DNA of 64,000 nt, taken from positions 1 to 64,000 of the forward strand of contig JAJKFJ010022155.1 in the NCBI GenBank assembly GCA_027382625.1. Direction: 5' to 3'. A model generated the notes under the pieces. That model searched no databases. It had not been told where the DNA came from and saw only the letters and a program-made list of their open reading frames with translations. The stretch's first letter is position 1, and the number at the start of each line of letters is the position of its first letter. A program made the position numbers and the translations under genes. This stretch comes from Tetmemena sp. SeJ-2015. Taxonomy: Eukaryota; Ciliophora; Spirotrichea; Sporadotrichida; Oxytrichidae. This document shows positions 25,205 to 34,271 of this stretch, in pieces.

Positions 25205-28031
25205 TAGAATAATATCTAGGTATATGCTGAGCTTAGGAGCTTGAGGAACAGTGAGGGCTCTTTCTGGAACTCTGGATGAGTCAAGTTCTTTGAATTTCTT
25301 GATAGGAGTTGCTTTGAAGTTAGCCATCTCTCTGAACTTTCTTAGATCTTCCTCTGCCTGTCTTAGGCGCTCTTGCTCCTCCTATCTTTAGAGTTCTTCT
25401 CTCTCACTCTGCTTCATTTTTAGTCTTCTGTTGAATTCTTCACGCTATTAGCTCCTAGCTAGAGAGTAAAGTCTCACTTCAGATGGGAGATTAAATTTAA
25501 ATTTAATTCATTTTAAATAAAACTAATTTTATATTTTATAACTTCATAATTTCACGATGTGTTTTAAATCATTGAATAAATATTGTTACAATCAAGAAGT
25601 GACACTAAGGCGCTTTATTTTTAAATATAATAGAGATCTTAATTAATAATATAAAAAATAGGAGCAATTTATTCTATTATAAGCAAATATAAAATATATT
25701 TGAAAACCATTATTTTATTTTTGTTTATGGAAATTTTAAAATTTGAAATTATCTCAGTAGATTTATCTGATGCTTTATAATAAAAAGGTTCAACTATAAA
25801 TAGTAAATGAAATAGCTAATTAATTTGAGAGTAGGGCATTTGGGAGTGCGTTTGGCAGATGCACTAAGTCTTGCGCTGAGAGGGTAGAAGCTGCTGGTCT
25901 CAGACATCTGGTCCATGCTTTTAGCATCAAATGACTTTGCTTCTGAAACTGGAGTATGGGATCGCTTGAACTCATAATTTAAAAACTCTCTAGCTTTAAA
26001 TGTAGATTGTGCTTTCTGTTTCTCCTACTCTTGCTCTAGCTTGGACAAGAATCTGACCTGCTTGTCTCTGCCTCTCTTTTCAGTGGTTAACATAAAAGGT
26101 TTGAGATCCTGCAGTCTCTGCTCTGCATTTCTTGAAATGCTCTTTCTGCAAGTCTGTGGCTTCTAGTTTGAGAAGTCAGGCATGGGAAGTGCATGGAATT
26201 CAAAATGCTCCTCTAAAAATTATTAAATATAATAATGGTCAACTCTTGAGTTTCAACTCTTCTCCTTGAGTTAGACCTTGCTTGAGAAGCAAGATTAAAT
26301 TCTTGGAAAACAATTTGCTTCTTTGGCTCATGCTTGAGTTCAAAGAATCTATAATCAGGCATCTCTCTTGCTTTAAAGAGGGGATTACTGCCCTGTTGGG
26401 AAGAGCTGCTTCTGTTGGTGTCAACCTGCTTGAGCTTTACTCTCTCCTCTGTCTTGAAATTGAAGGGACTGCACTCAGTGATTCTTGGAGCAACTGAGTG
26501 GGAGTCACCAGATTCTGATTGAGTTTTTCCTCCTGATTTCTGATTCAAAGCATTCAAATACATTTAATTGATCAATATAATTTTGAGATATAATGGGCAG
26601 AATATTAACAATACAAAGATACAATTTTCTTTTAAATTTAGTTTATAAAAATAAAGAATAATTTTTAAATTTTTTTTGGGAATTACTTTCTAGAACTTTA
26701 ATTAAGAATTAAAAAATAAAAATATGGGATTTGATTTTTGTCAAAGGGCCTTGCCTTGAAGGAATTAGTAAAAGAATAAAAGTGCAAGCATTTTCTTTAT
26801 TGATGACATACTCAACCACTGTCTTCTAGGCAAGCTTAGCATTTGATTTAGACAGCTTAAACTCCTCAAACTAAACTGCTGCTTTCTTCTCTATCTTAGG
26901 TTGGAATGGCTTCTCAACTACTTTCTTATTATACCTAAAATAAGTAAAGACATATAATATTAATAAAATATATGTAAGAAGAATAAAAGGCCTTGCTTTG
27001 AATTCATATATTGATTATCTTGGTTTATCATGACTTTTTTCACCACTGGCAACTTGAATATCACCTTTGATCTTTTGTCTTTCCAAAGTCTAGAGAGTGG
27101 GAGACTTTGGCTTAGTAAGTATTCTCTTCTTCTTGCAAGAAGTAGTAGGCTCCTAAGGATCGCCATCTATTCACTAAAATAATCAGATATCTCTCAACTT
27201 GAAACTCTTTTAAATCTGCTTCCATAGTGGCTCGTACTCTTATTGTGTGTCTCTTGTGACTTCATTTCCTTGGATGTCTAGTTTCAATCTCTTTTGCGTT
27301 TAGAGGTCGAAGGGAGCCATGACTGTTAAAGTCTTCTTTTTATTGGTCTTGGGCTGAGATCTTTTGAGCATCTTTCTGGCGGATTCTAACATTTAAAATA
27401 CACTTAACAACTACTGCTTGGTGCCCTCTTTCTCAGCTTGATCTAGAATTTGCCTTCCCTTCTCCAGAATAGACTTCAGCAAAGAACCCTTGTTCTGACT
27501 GGTCAAAGGCTCTTACTTGAAGACTTCTGGGAATTTGTTTTGGTCGGTGGCCATCTTATTGACAACCTTTCTTAAAATCTTGTCTTGTCTCTTTTTGTTA
27601 GCCTTCAGCTATTGCAGCTCTTACTCTGCCTTCTCCATTTGCAGCTCCTCACTGCTCTTTAACTAGGCTATTTGCTACTGCTGCTTTGATTAGACAAGCA
27701 ATAATTGAATTATATGATTGGAAAGAAGAAGGTTTGAGGAGTGTATTGGGAGTAGCTGGTTTAGAAAAACCATCAGATGTGATTTCAGGCTAAGTGAATT
27801 TGATAGCTGATTGCTCATGATTGCAAGCTGATGGGGCTTATTCTGAGAGCTGGTGTTGAAGATTTTGAATGTGCTCTTGAGTCATGCTCTGTTCCAAGTA
27901 ATTAGGATTTGCGAAAGACATCTCGAAAGGTGGTTGCTGTCCTAGTGCGTACTTTAAAATGAATATGTTAACTAGAATTAGTGAAGAGATGACTTCTAGG
28001 AGTTAGGTGGTTGCTGTTATTAATGTGACAT
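25205..28031 (-). CDS. TPX2-like spindle assembly protein (nine MDSs, eight IESs)
   Basis: TPX2 family proteins bind microtubules and activate Aurora A at the spindle. Start ATG at 28031 lies in the first segment and reads MSHQQQQPPFEM across the first junction. After eight IES removals a single frame of about 690 residues results. An N-terminal Gln-rich coiled coil (MEKAEQELQQLKANKK) is followed by repeated TPX2 modules: LTVMAPFDLQTQKRLKLD, IYEFKARPF, VEKPFQPKIEKKA, NSFKARPFDKNQ, LFKAREMPDYRFFELKHEPK, HFEFHALPMPDF, and the C-terminal TPX2 block LPSEVRLYSLARSQQREEF to FKATPIKKFKELDSS and ERALTVPQAPKLS. No TGA follows in frame before about 25055, so a last small segment with the stop codon is probably elsewhere. 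Divergent neighbour: the striatin-like gene, 421 bp between the starts. Confidence 0.85.
25491..25830 (-). other. IES 8 of TPX2-like gene, 340 nt
   Basis: Pointer GAGA at 25487 and 25827. Removal joins KRTPKCPTL to PSEVRLYSLAR, the expected TPX2 block. Confidence 0.85.
26215..26246 (-). other. IES 7 of TPX2-like gene, 32 nt
   Basis: Pointer CTCT at 26211 and 26243. Removal joins RRVETQE to EHFEFHALPMP. Confidence 0.85.
26546..26736 (-). other. IES 6 of TPX2-like gene, 191 nt
   Basis: Pointer TGATT at 26541 and 26732. Removal joins ARPFDKN to QKSGGKTQSESGD in frame. Confidence 0.85.
26775..26782 (-). other. Micro-IES 5 of TPX2-like gene, 8 nt
   Basis: Pointer TAAAAG at 26769 and 26777 with only 2 nt between. 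Removal of 8 nt restores the frame to NACTFTNSFKARPFDKNQ. Confidence 0.65.
26941..26988 (-). other. IES 4 of TPX2-like gene, 48 nt
   Basis: Pointer TAAAA at 26936 and 26984. Removal joins EFKARPF to RYNKKVVEKPFQ. Confidence 0.85.
27169..27192 (-). other. IES 3 of TPX2-like gene, 24 nt
   Basis: Pointer ATCT at 27165 and 27189. Removal removes a TGA and joins FKLRD to GDPQEP. A 3-nt alternative pointer (ATC/GAT) also keeps frame. Confidence 0.75.
27692..27719 (-). other. IES 2 of TPX2-like gene, 28 nt
   Basis: Pointer TGATT at 27687 and 27715. Removal restores PSSFQSKQQQQIAQLKSSEE. The minus-strand insert lacks GT-AG ends. Confidence 0.88.
27941..28017 (-). other. IES 1 of TPX2-like gene, 77 nt
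   Basis: 13-nt pointer AGGTGGTTGCTGT at 27928-27940 and 28005-28017. Removal joins the segment with the start codon to the rest, giving HQQQQPPFEMSFANPN. Confidence 0.9.
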
Positions 28032-28452
28032 AATTGTAGTAAGTTAGTTGCTATTTAGACTATTTTGATTTATTATAATTTAACGGAAACTTACATTTCA
28101 AATCATCTCTTTAGAGGACTAAAAGTTAATTATGAAATATAAAATATTAGCCTTATTCAAGAGTTGAGAAACTCTTTAAAAGGGTTAAGGGGAGAGTTCA
28201 TGATAATTTGATTTAAAAGTGTAGTGATCTATAATTGAATTAAAGTGGAGCATAAATATTAAAATTTTAATTTGAATTAAGTAAGATGGACAAAGGCATT
28301 ACAGATAATAGTATACTTCATTAATTAAATTATTCAAAATACATTAATATTTTTATTCGTAAAAAAATACATACAATAAATGAAGATATATCTTTTACTT
28401 ATATATGAATTGAATGAATTAATTTGTATTGAAGAATAATATAAATTATAAA

Positions 28453-31400
28453 ATGAGCTCATCTCACCAACCCCTCAATCAATAATAGCAACAGTCTATG
28501 ACTTTTGCACAAACTCCTATATCTCAAGGCAATATAAATAATTACTAACCTGACCTTCAAGTCAACCCGTCTTTCATTCCTCATTCTTAAAATAATTAAT
28601 ACTCAATTATATATATTAAGCATTCTTAGCAGGTATAATATTCTCAGTTATTTTAATTTTGAGTTGAGTTAACAGAATCAATAGTAGCTTCTGGGAGTGC
28701 AATCATACTTCCCATATCTTACTTTTTAAATTTTAAGTGCAAGGACAAAACTAGAGTTTTATGGGAGCTACAAATATGACATCGATGCCTGCTCCTTAAA
28801 TATAGGGAGCGCACCACTTATCTCAATTCATGGAAAGACTACAGAATAGCCAAATTCAAAACGCATAGCAGAATAATCAAACTGGGTTCTCAGGTCCTCA
28901 CAGTGGACAGATAGGCAACAACTAGGGTTTGTCTCAGCAGCATATACAACCCCAACAGTCTGATTTATGTTTAGTATGGATCTCATAGTCAGACGCATTC
29001 AAACTAATTCTCAATGGGAGCTCAGCTCCAATAATTCAACAATCAGTCAATGCCTGCAAACCAAACTGCTAACTTATCAATGAGTCTCAATCAATCAAAT
29101 TTGAATTTCAATGCTGCCAACTAACCCTCCACCATCAACAACCACTTCACTAACAATACAAACAACATGTACTCCTGGAATGGAGTCATGGACTTCCTCA
29201 GAGATCAAGAGAGAAAAGCTCAAGACAGGGAGCAGAAACTTATTAACGACAAGAAACTCATAGAAGATAGAGTCAAGAATCTGGAGGACGAACTTAGGAA
29301 TCAAGTATCAAGTAAATAAGGACTTGGTAAAGAAGGTGAGGTTAATGGAGTACCAGATGCTCCAGCAGAAGAAGAGAATAAAGTAATGCGCACTAAACCA
29401 CAATCACTAACACTAAAGCTCTCATTAAGGTATAATTGGAACGATAGGTGCTTCTGGCGCTTCAGGAGGTAGTGGTAGTAACGGAACTGGTACCATCATG
29501 AGTTCTAATCCAATAAATCAAACTGCAACTAGTGGCTTGCTTGCAGCTATGGGGGCAGGATTCGGCTCTTCTTCAATCAACCAACTGCTGAGGAGACCTA
29601 AGAATGCTCGCCATCAAAGAGGAAACTCTGATGGAATCCAAAATATAGCAAGCAGGTTATTCACTAGTCATCACACTAGAGGTTCATCAGGTTCAAACGG
29701 ATAACTTATGAAAACCTTTGATGAAAATATAGAAGCAGGAGCTGCTTTGTTATCTTAAACGCTTGAGTTGGTTTAGGAACAAGCGAGCAACTCTAGAACC
29801 ATGGCTTAGCAATTCGCCAACTATCACAATGGAGGTCCTCATCATAACAAGACTCACTCCAGTGAAACTCAAGAGACAGTGGAAAGTCAATAAAACCTCA
29901 ACACCAAGATATTTAATAAACCTGAAACTTAAAATACTATGATTAACACAGGAAGTAAGTCTTAAACTTTAATGCTATATAAATTAATACTATAAATTTT
30001 AAATATGTTTTACATAATTCCAAGCAGTGGAACTGTGGCAGGAGGTAGTGTGAGCATCCCTCAAAAGAGAAGGCAGATAAGCAATGGATCGCAGATAAGC
30101 CAGCAACTTCAAATGGCAGCAGCTGCAGTTCATGAACATAATCAAGTTCAACCTTCAAGAATGAACACTTAGAATTCTCTTTAAACTAATAACAATACAG
30201 CCACCAACAACAATTAAATAACTACGATTACTACAACTACAACAATAACTCAGAGCACAGTTCCCAAGAATGGAGAGCCAGCCTAAATTACTTCTTAGAT
30301 TATAGGTCAAAGGAGAAAGTGGCTTGCTGATAGCTAACTCAGTACCGACCAGTCATAGCTCATGGACTCTCATATTCATGATAACCCTATCATTCAAGGC
30401 TCTCACTCGCTTGGAGCAGTCACTAATCCAAGAACTAGTGGATCTTATAATTTAAATATACAAATTAAAAATGAAATGTATTGTAGTAGACAAGGGCGAA
30501 GGGATAACTAAATTAGATAATTTAGATGCAACATGAAAGGAATTCAAAGCTGGACAGATCGAGCAATGCCCTAAATACTTCTTCAAACTCAGCTATATCA
30601 GGTGGAGCACTTCAAGTATGACAGTCAGCAAGAAGTCTTAAGCCTTCAGAAGATAAACCCTATTCCCAAAGTCTAAGTGTACTCTCAAGTCTCACTTTGA
30701 TTAAGTCAGAGGGATCAAAATTAAATAACTTATTTATGATCCATTTCTTGCCTTTATTCAATTCATTAGTGTCTGCAAGTGAAGATTGCACTCTGAAAGT
30801 GTGGGATGTAAACAAATTTTGCAACATCAGAGATGAAGAAGGAATGCTTAACTTCGAGCCTTACATTCATCTGAGAGGACATGTGGCTCCTATCTTGTCT
30901 CTCGCAGGAGCAGAAGCAACCAACTAAAGATCAATCCAAAATGTGATATTGAGTGGAGGCATGGATGGAGTTATTAAAATTTGGAAAGTGCCACAGACTC
31001 ATCAAGCAGAGATTTATGGAACAAACCAGGACAAGAGCAATATGAAAAATATAAATTTTTGTTTATCAATTGCTTCTGCTCTTGGGAAATGGCTCATGAG
31101 AAAGGAGCCTATTTGGGATTTGAGACTCCACTTTAAGCAGAGAACATCTTCTTGAGTTGTGCTTCTGACTAGTCTGTAGGATTGTGGCAGATTCCAAATG
31201 AGTTCTCAAGCTTTTAACTCGATGGAGCAGATGAGAACTACCTCAAACCCAGGAAGTCCATTAACAAGCAGTTACTTCTAGGTAGATTCAGAAAGCAGTT
31301 TGCTCACCAGATAAATAATTTATAGTTTTTGAGATTCTGTCACCAACAAGTGTGAGTTGGTTGCACAAAGATTCAACTCAATTCATAGTGAGCTACACTT

Positions 31401-31964
31401 AACCAGCGATATCAGTGTTCGATGCATCTACTGGAAAAGATATCTCTTTGATTAGTTTTCCCCACGACGATAGCAAACCTGCTAACTTACAGCAGATCAA
31501 TAAACTCATAGTGAGTGAGTCAGAGAAGCTTATTATTGCAGGTACTGAGGATAATCTCATCAGGTTATTTGATCTTAACTCTCACAAGCAAGATATATTA
31601 TATTTTTAATTTGATTAAGTGAAAACTATAGTGGCACACACAGATGCTGTCACTTCTCTCCTGATTAGCAAACGAAAAGTTGCTACTAATTAGCATTCTT
31701 TAATATGAATGGTTTAATTTATATTCTAGTTAAGAGATGTTGATATCTGGTGGACATGATGGAGCAGTCAGAGCTTGGGACTTAAGAACTTTCTAGTGCA
31801 TTTACGATACTGTTGCTCATAGGAGAAAGTATGACGAAGGTGTCCTTTCTCTAGCTCAAAGTCCAACACTTCCTCTTCTTGCTTCATATAAGTATTATGT
31901 GATTGTTATGTGTTCCGGTGGAGGAGACTCGCTGATAAAGATAATGCACGAACAACAATAATGA
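28453..31964 (+). CDS. Striatin-like WD40 scaffold protein (12 IESs)
   Basis: Striatins are scaffold subunits of the STRIPAK phosphatase-kinase complex. From ATG 28453 a Gln/Asn-rich head (MSSSHQPLNQQQQQ) leads to the striatin N-terminal signature MYSWNGVMDFLRDQERKA, a coiled coil EDRVKNLEDELRNQ and KDLVKKVRLMEYQMLQQKKR, then a long low-complexity linker. The C-terminal half is a WD40 propeller: CTLKSHFDQVRG, LVSASEDCTLKVWDVNK, ILSGGMDGVIKIWKVP, LSCASDQSVGLWQIP, KLIIAGTEDNLIRLFDLN, VAHTDAVTSL, LISGGHDGAVRAWDLRTF, LASGGGDSLIKIMHE, TGA at 31962. Roughly 1,040 codons. The reading frame at 30440-30690 is not fully resolved (two or three frames alternate), so a further IES or consensus error remains there. 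Tail to tail with the MFS gene. Confidence 0.9.
28590..28628 (+). other. IES 1 of striatin-like gene, 39 nt
   Basis: Pointer CATTCTTA at 28582 and 28621. Length is a multiple of three. Confidence 0.85.
28648..28675 (+). other. IES 2 of striatin-like gene, 28 nt
   Basis: Pointer CAG at 28645 and 28673. Removal avoids a TGA and gives QVQYSQNQQQLLG. Confidence 0.75.
28703..28742 (+). other. IES 3 of striatin-like gene, 40 nt
   Basis: Pointer AGTGCAA at 28696 and 28736. Removal gives LLGVQGQNQSFMGATNM. Confidence 0.88.
28959..28992 (+). other. IES 4 of striatin-like gene, 34 nt
   Basis: Pointer CAG at 28956 and 28990. Removal gives HIQPQQTHSNQFSMGAQ. Confidence 0.78.
29307..29313 (+). other. 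Zero-length IES (7-nt tandem pointer) in striatin-like gene
   Basis: ATCAAGT is repeated head to tail at 29300-29306 and 29307-29313. Removing one copy restores LEDELRNQVNKDLVKKVRLMEYQ, the conserved coiled coil; keeping both shifts the frame. Confidence 0.7.
29957..30028 (+). other. IES 6 of striatin-like gene, 72 nt
   Basis: Pointer AGT at 29954 and 30026, multiple of three. A GTAAGT occurs at its left edge, but splicing from it breaks the frame, so IES is preferred. Confidence 0.6.
30717..30741 (+). other. IES 7 of striatin-like gene, 25 nt
   Basis: Pointer GATC at 30713 and 30738. Removal joins SHFDQVRGI to HFLPLFNSLVSASEDC. Confidence 0.88.
31042..31070 (+). other. IES 8 of striatin-like gene, 29 nt
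   Basis: Pointer CAAT at 31038 and 31067. Removal gives DKSNCFCSWEMAHEKGAY. Confidence 0.87.
31313..31335 (+). other. IES 9 of striatin-like gene, 23 nt
   Basis: Pointer AGAT at 31309 and 31332. Removal gives FAHQILSPTSVSWLHKD. Confidence 0.88.
31593..31619 (+). other. IES 10 of striatin-like gene, 27 nt
   Basis: Pointer AAG at 31590 and 31617. Removal gives LNSHKQVKTIVAHTDAV, without the extra residues absent from the family. Confidence 0.8.
31693..31732 (+). other. IES 11 of striatin-like gene, 40 nt
   Basis: Pointer TTA at 31690 and 31730. Removal gives KVATNQEMLISGGHDGAV. Confidence 0.85.
31886..31915 (+). other. IES 12 of striatin-like gene, 30 nt
   Basis: Pointer TTC at 31883 and 31913. 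Removal gives LPLLASGGGDSLIKI, the expected last WD repeat. Confidence 0.85.
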
Positions 31965-32240
31965 ACTATAAATCTCTGATCAATCGATCAGGAGTTGCAC
32001 ATTAGATTGAAAGTAATTATGCTTGTGTCGATGTGCAACTTAATTTTTCGACAGCACCAGCTGCAATTTATATTCCATGTTTAACAACAATTCACAGTCA
32101 ATCACGTCTGAATGCTTTGCTGAGATATTCTGACTTATAGCCAGATAATTATTCTCGCAAAGCTATTAGACATTGTTTGACAGAGTTAACAAACTAGTTT
32201 GATTTTTAAGTTTATTAGTTTAAATAAGAAATTACAAATT
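31961..32240 (+). CDS. ORF overlapping the striatin stop, unknown
   Basis: An ATG overlapping the striatin TGA opens a frame with protein-like composition: SLINRSGVAHQIESNYACVD, LNFSTAPAAIYIPCLTTIH, RLNALLRYSDLQPDNYSRK, AIRHCLTELTN. It loses that character after about 32220. The family was not recognised. It could be a small gene or a segment of another gene placed between the striatin and MFS loci. A 9-bp inverted repeat (GTTGCACAT/ATGTGCAAC) lies inside at about 31997-32041. Confidence 0.4.
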
Positions 32241-32288
32241 ACAATTTTATTCAAGTGAGTTTACTAGAAAATAACATTTATAAAATGA

Positions 32289-34130
32289 TCATTTTTCGTT
32301 AGCTTCGAGAGTAGTGGCATCTTAACTATTTTATTATTCCTCTGTCTTAATTTAGAGTCTGCTCTCATTTTCTAAAAACTTTTGGTACTCTTTAGAAGCC
32401 CACAAGAACATGGGGCAGCAAGTACAATAACTGAACAACACAAAAGCAGTGAGACAGTAGCCAGAAAGCTCCGGATAAACCTTAGTTTGGAAATGGTCTC
32501 CAATTACTCCCAAGAGATAAGTAGCCAGAGCACCTGCCATGGCACCTAACAAAGTGAAGATAGCTACTGCAAGTCCTTGAAGTTCAGAACTGAAAATAAA
32601 CATACTTAAATAAATAATTTGCAAATCCTGTTGACAGCAGCATGAGCTGGTCCATACCACATCTCAGCTGTTAGATATGCTAGAAACAAGGATACCATAC
32701 TTAAGTAAAAGTTGACTTGAACTGAGTAGCAGAGAACGATAAACACACAAGAACTAAGGGCTCCATACCCACTAATGTAACCTTTAATTCTACAAATATT
32801 TAAACATATATTTTATTCTTGGGTATCTTGGCTCATAGAGATCAGTAATATACCCTCCCAAGTACGAGGAAGTAAGTCCTCCTACAATAACCACGAAAGC
32901 ATTCATAATAGAGTACTCATTAAATAAATGTATTAGTGTAGGTGGGGAAGTTGCCTTGAAAGAAAGTAGGTGACCAGAATCCAATTGCATAGCCTCCAAA
33001 GAATCTCAATGTAGAAGCTGTCACGTATAGTATATACACCTTACTTGAGAAAAGGATCTAAAAATTAAATATATCTTAAGTTTCTGAGAGAGTGGCATTA
33101 TTTTATCATCCTTTCTCTGTTTTAAATTAATGTGAGTAGTATTCTAAGTTTGAGTAGATTCTTTAGTTTTATTTTCTAGTCAATTAAAATAAATTTGCTA
33201 GTCCCACATGTTGATATTTGTTTTCCGATAAAGGACTAGCTTGCTAATAAAGTTGCTGGTAAACAGGAGATCCTTCAGTTACCCTCATATTTAGATGAGT
33301 CTTAGTAGTTTGGGTGATTCTTTTGGGTTCTTTGAATAAGATTATAGGTAAAGCGAAAACTATATTGATGGAGCAGACTATGATTACTGAGTTCCTCCAG
33401 CCCAGATACTTGTCCAGCAAGAGAGTAAGGGAACTAAGTCCTCCACCCAGATAAATTCCAAATGCAAAGAGACTGTTAGCTCTTCCTCTTTCTTTGTGAG
33501 GGAAGTAGTCATTTATAAGACTCACACTTACAGGGATGCATGCACTCATCAGAAAAGAGAAACCCATGCGAGGCAATAGCACTTACCAAAAGTTATGGGT
33601 GAAGGCAGTGGCCAAGCTCATCAAAGTCCAGGTCAAGGAAGTCACGAATAAAATGTATTTGCGATTGTACCTATCAGCATAGTATCCCATCAGTAAACCA
33701 AAAACTGAATTGGTCAGAGTAAAAACTGTTCCAGTCACAAGTCCATAAGTCTCCTGAGATAGTCCCAAGTCAACTCAATAATAAATTATGGTATAACTTG
33801 CATGTTAGTGTAGCCATCAGTGCCTGAAACCAAGTACACAAACACTATAAACATGAATCATTAAATTATATGTTTACAGTAAGTTTGCCACTGTGCTGAG
33901 ATATGATTAAGGAACAATACCCATATGTACAAGTTCTTTCTTGCAAAGCTTATCTCTTCGTTCTAGTTCTTCAAAGCTTAGTCTAAGTCATCATTAGGTG
34001 GTGTGATTATTTTTGAAGTATCAGATTTATTGTGTTAGAGATGGTCTTAATCCATTTTTGAATGAGAGGAGTGATCAGCTATTTGTAGTTTCGTTGATGT
34101 GTAAGGTGTATAATTTGTAGAGATATTCAT
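32289..34130 (-). CDS. Major facilitator superfamily transporter, spinster-like (7 IESs)
   Basis: An integral membrane transporter of about 565 residues and roughly 12 membrane segments; substrate not predictable. Start ATG at 34130 gives a hydrophilic Q/D-rich head (MNISTNYTPYTSTK) and then FARKNLYIWVLFLN. The N-terminal half carries VFVYLVSGTDGYTNMQVDLG, LSQETYGLVTGTVFTL and the MFS A motif GLLMGYYADRYNRKY, then LLPRMGFSFLMSACIPVS and the helix GRANSLFAFGIYLGGGLSSL. After a charged central loop the second half has LRFFGGYAIGFWSPTFF, GLTSSYLGGYITDLYEPRYP, AEMWYGPAHAAVNRIFSSE and LGAMAGALATYLLGVIGD, ending in an acidic tail with TGA at 32289. Seven IES removals are required, each giving continuous transporter sequence. 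Head to head with the HMA gene, 142 bp between the starts. Confidence 0.9.
32598..32626 (-). other. IES of MFS gene, 29 nt
   Basis: Pointer AAAT at 32594 and 32623. Removal gives HAAVNRIFSSELQGLAVAIF. An 11-nt alternative also keeps frame but leaves a longer, less family-like segment. Confidence 0.72.
32792..32819 (-). other. IES of MFS gene, 28 nt
   Basis: Pointer ATTCT at 32787 and 32815. Removal gives EPRYPRIKGYISGYGAL. Confidence 0.88.
32925..32928 (-). other. Zero-length IES (4-nt tandem pointer) in MFS gene
   Basis: TAAA is doubled at 32921-32928. Deleting one copy gives YTNTFNEYSIMNAFVVIVG; both copies cause a frameshift. It could also be a consensus insertion. Confidence 0.55.
33060..33076 (-). 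other. IES of MFS gene, 17 nt
   Basis: Pointer ATCT at 33056 and 33073. Removal gives SQKLKILFSSKVYILYV. Confidence 0.82.
33182..33203 (-). other. IES of MFS gene, 22 nt
   Basis: Pointer CTAGTC at 33176 and 33198. Removal keeps the central loop open: YQHVGLENKTKEST. Confidence 0.87.
33775..33797 (-). other. IES of MFS gene, 23 nt
   Basis: Pointer AAC at 33772 and 33795. Removal gives TNMQVDLGLSQETYG. Confidence 0.85.
33850..33870 (-). other. IES of MFS gene, 21 nt
   Basis: Pointer TATA at 33846 and 33867. Removal eliminates a TGA and gives TYCKHIVFVYLVSG. Confidence 0.78.
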
Positions 34131-34271
34131 CACATTTATTTACTTTCTTTAATGTTTATTAAATGAGTTACAGGTGTGTAAATAATTGGAGAGTGATCGG
34201 TGACAAAGTATAAATGAGTGATATATTTAAATTGGAGAATTGAGTTATTAACAGTATATATTTGATTTAAT
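34131..34271. promoter_or_regulatory. Shared upstream region of MFS and HMA genes
   Basis: Only 141 bp separate the two divergent start codons, so any promoters must lie here. The sequence is AT-rich and I see no specific motif. Location is the only evidence. Confidence 0.4.

Noticed and set aside
27692..27719. Reading the short inserts in the 25-36 kb genes as tiny spliceosomal introns
   Set aside because: Nearly all lack GT at the start or AG at the end, yet carry flanking repeats that restore frame; real GT-AG introns are found separately in the HMA and RSPH genes.
29955..30027. GTAAGT-started intron in the striatin linker
   Set aside because: Splicing from this donor to either nearby AG breaks the frame, whereas deletion between AGT repeats keeps it.
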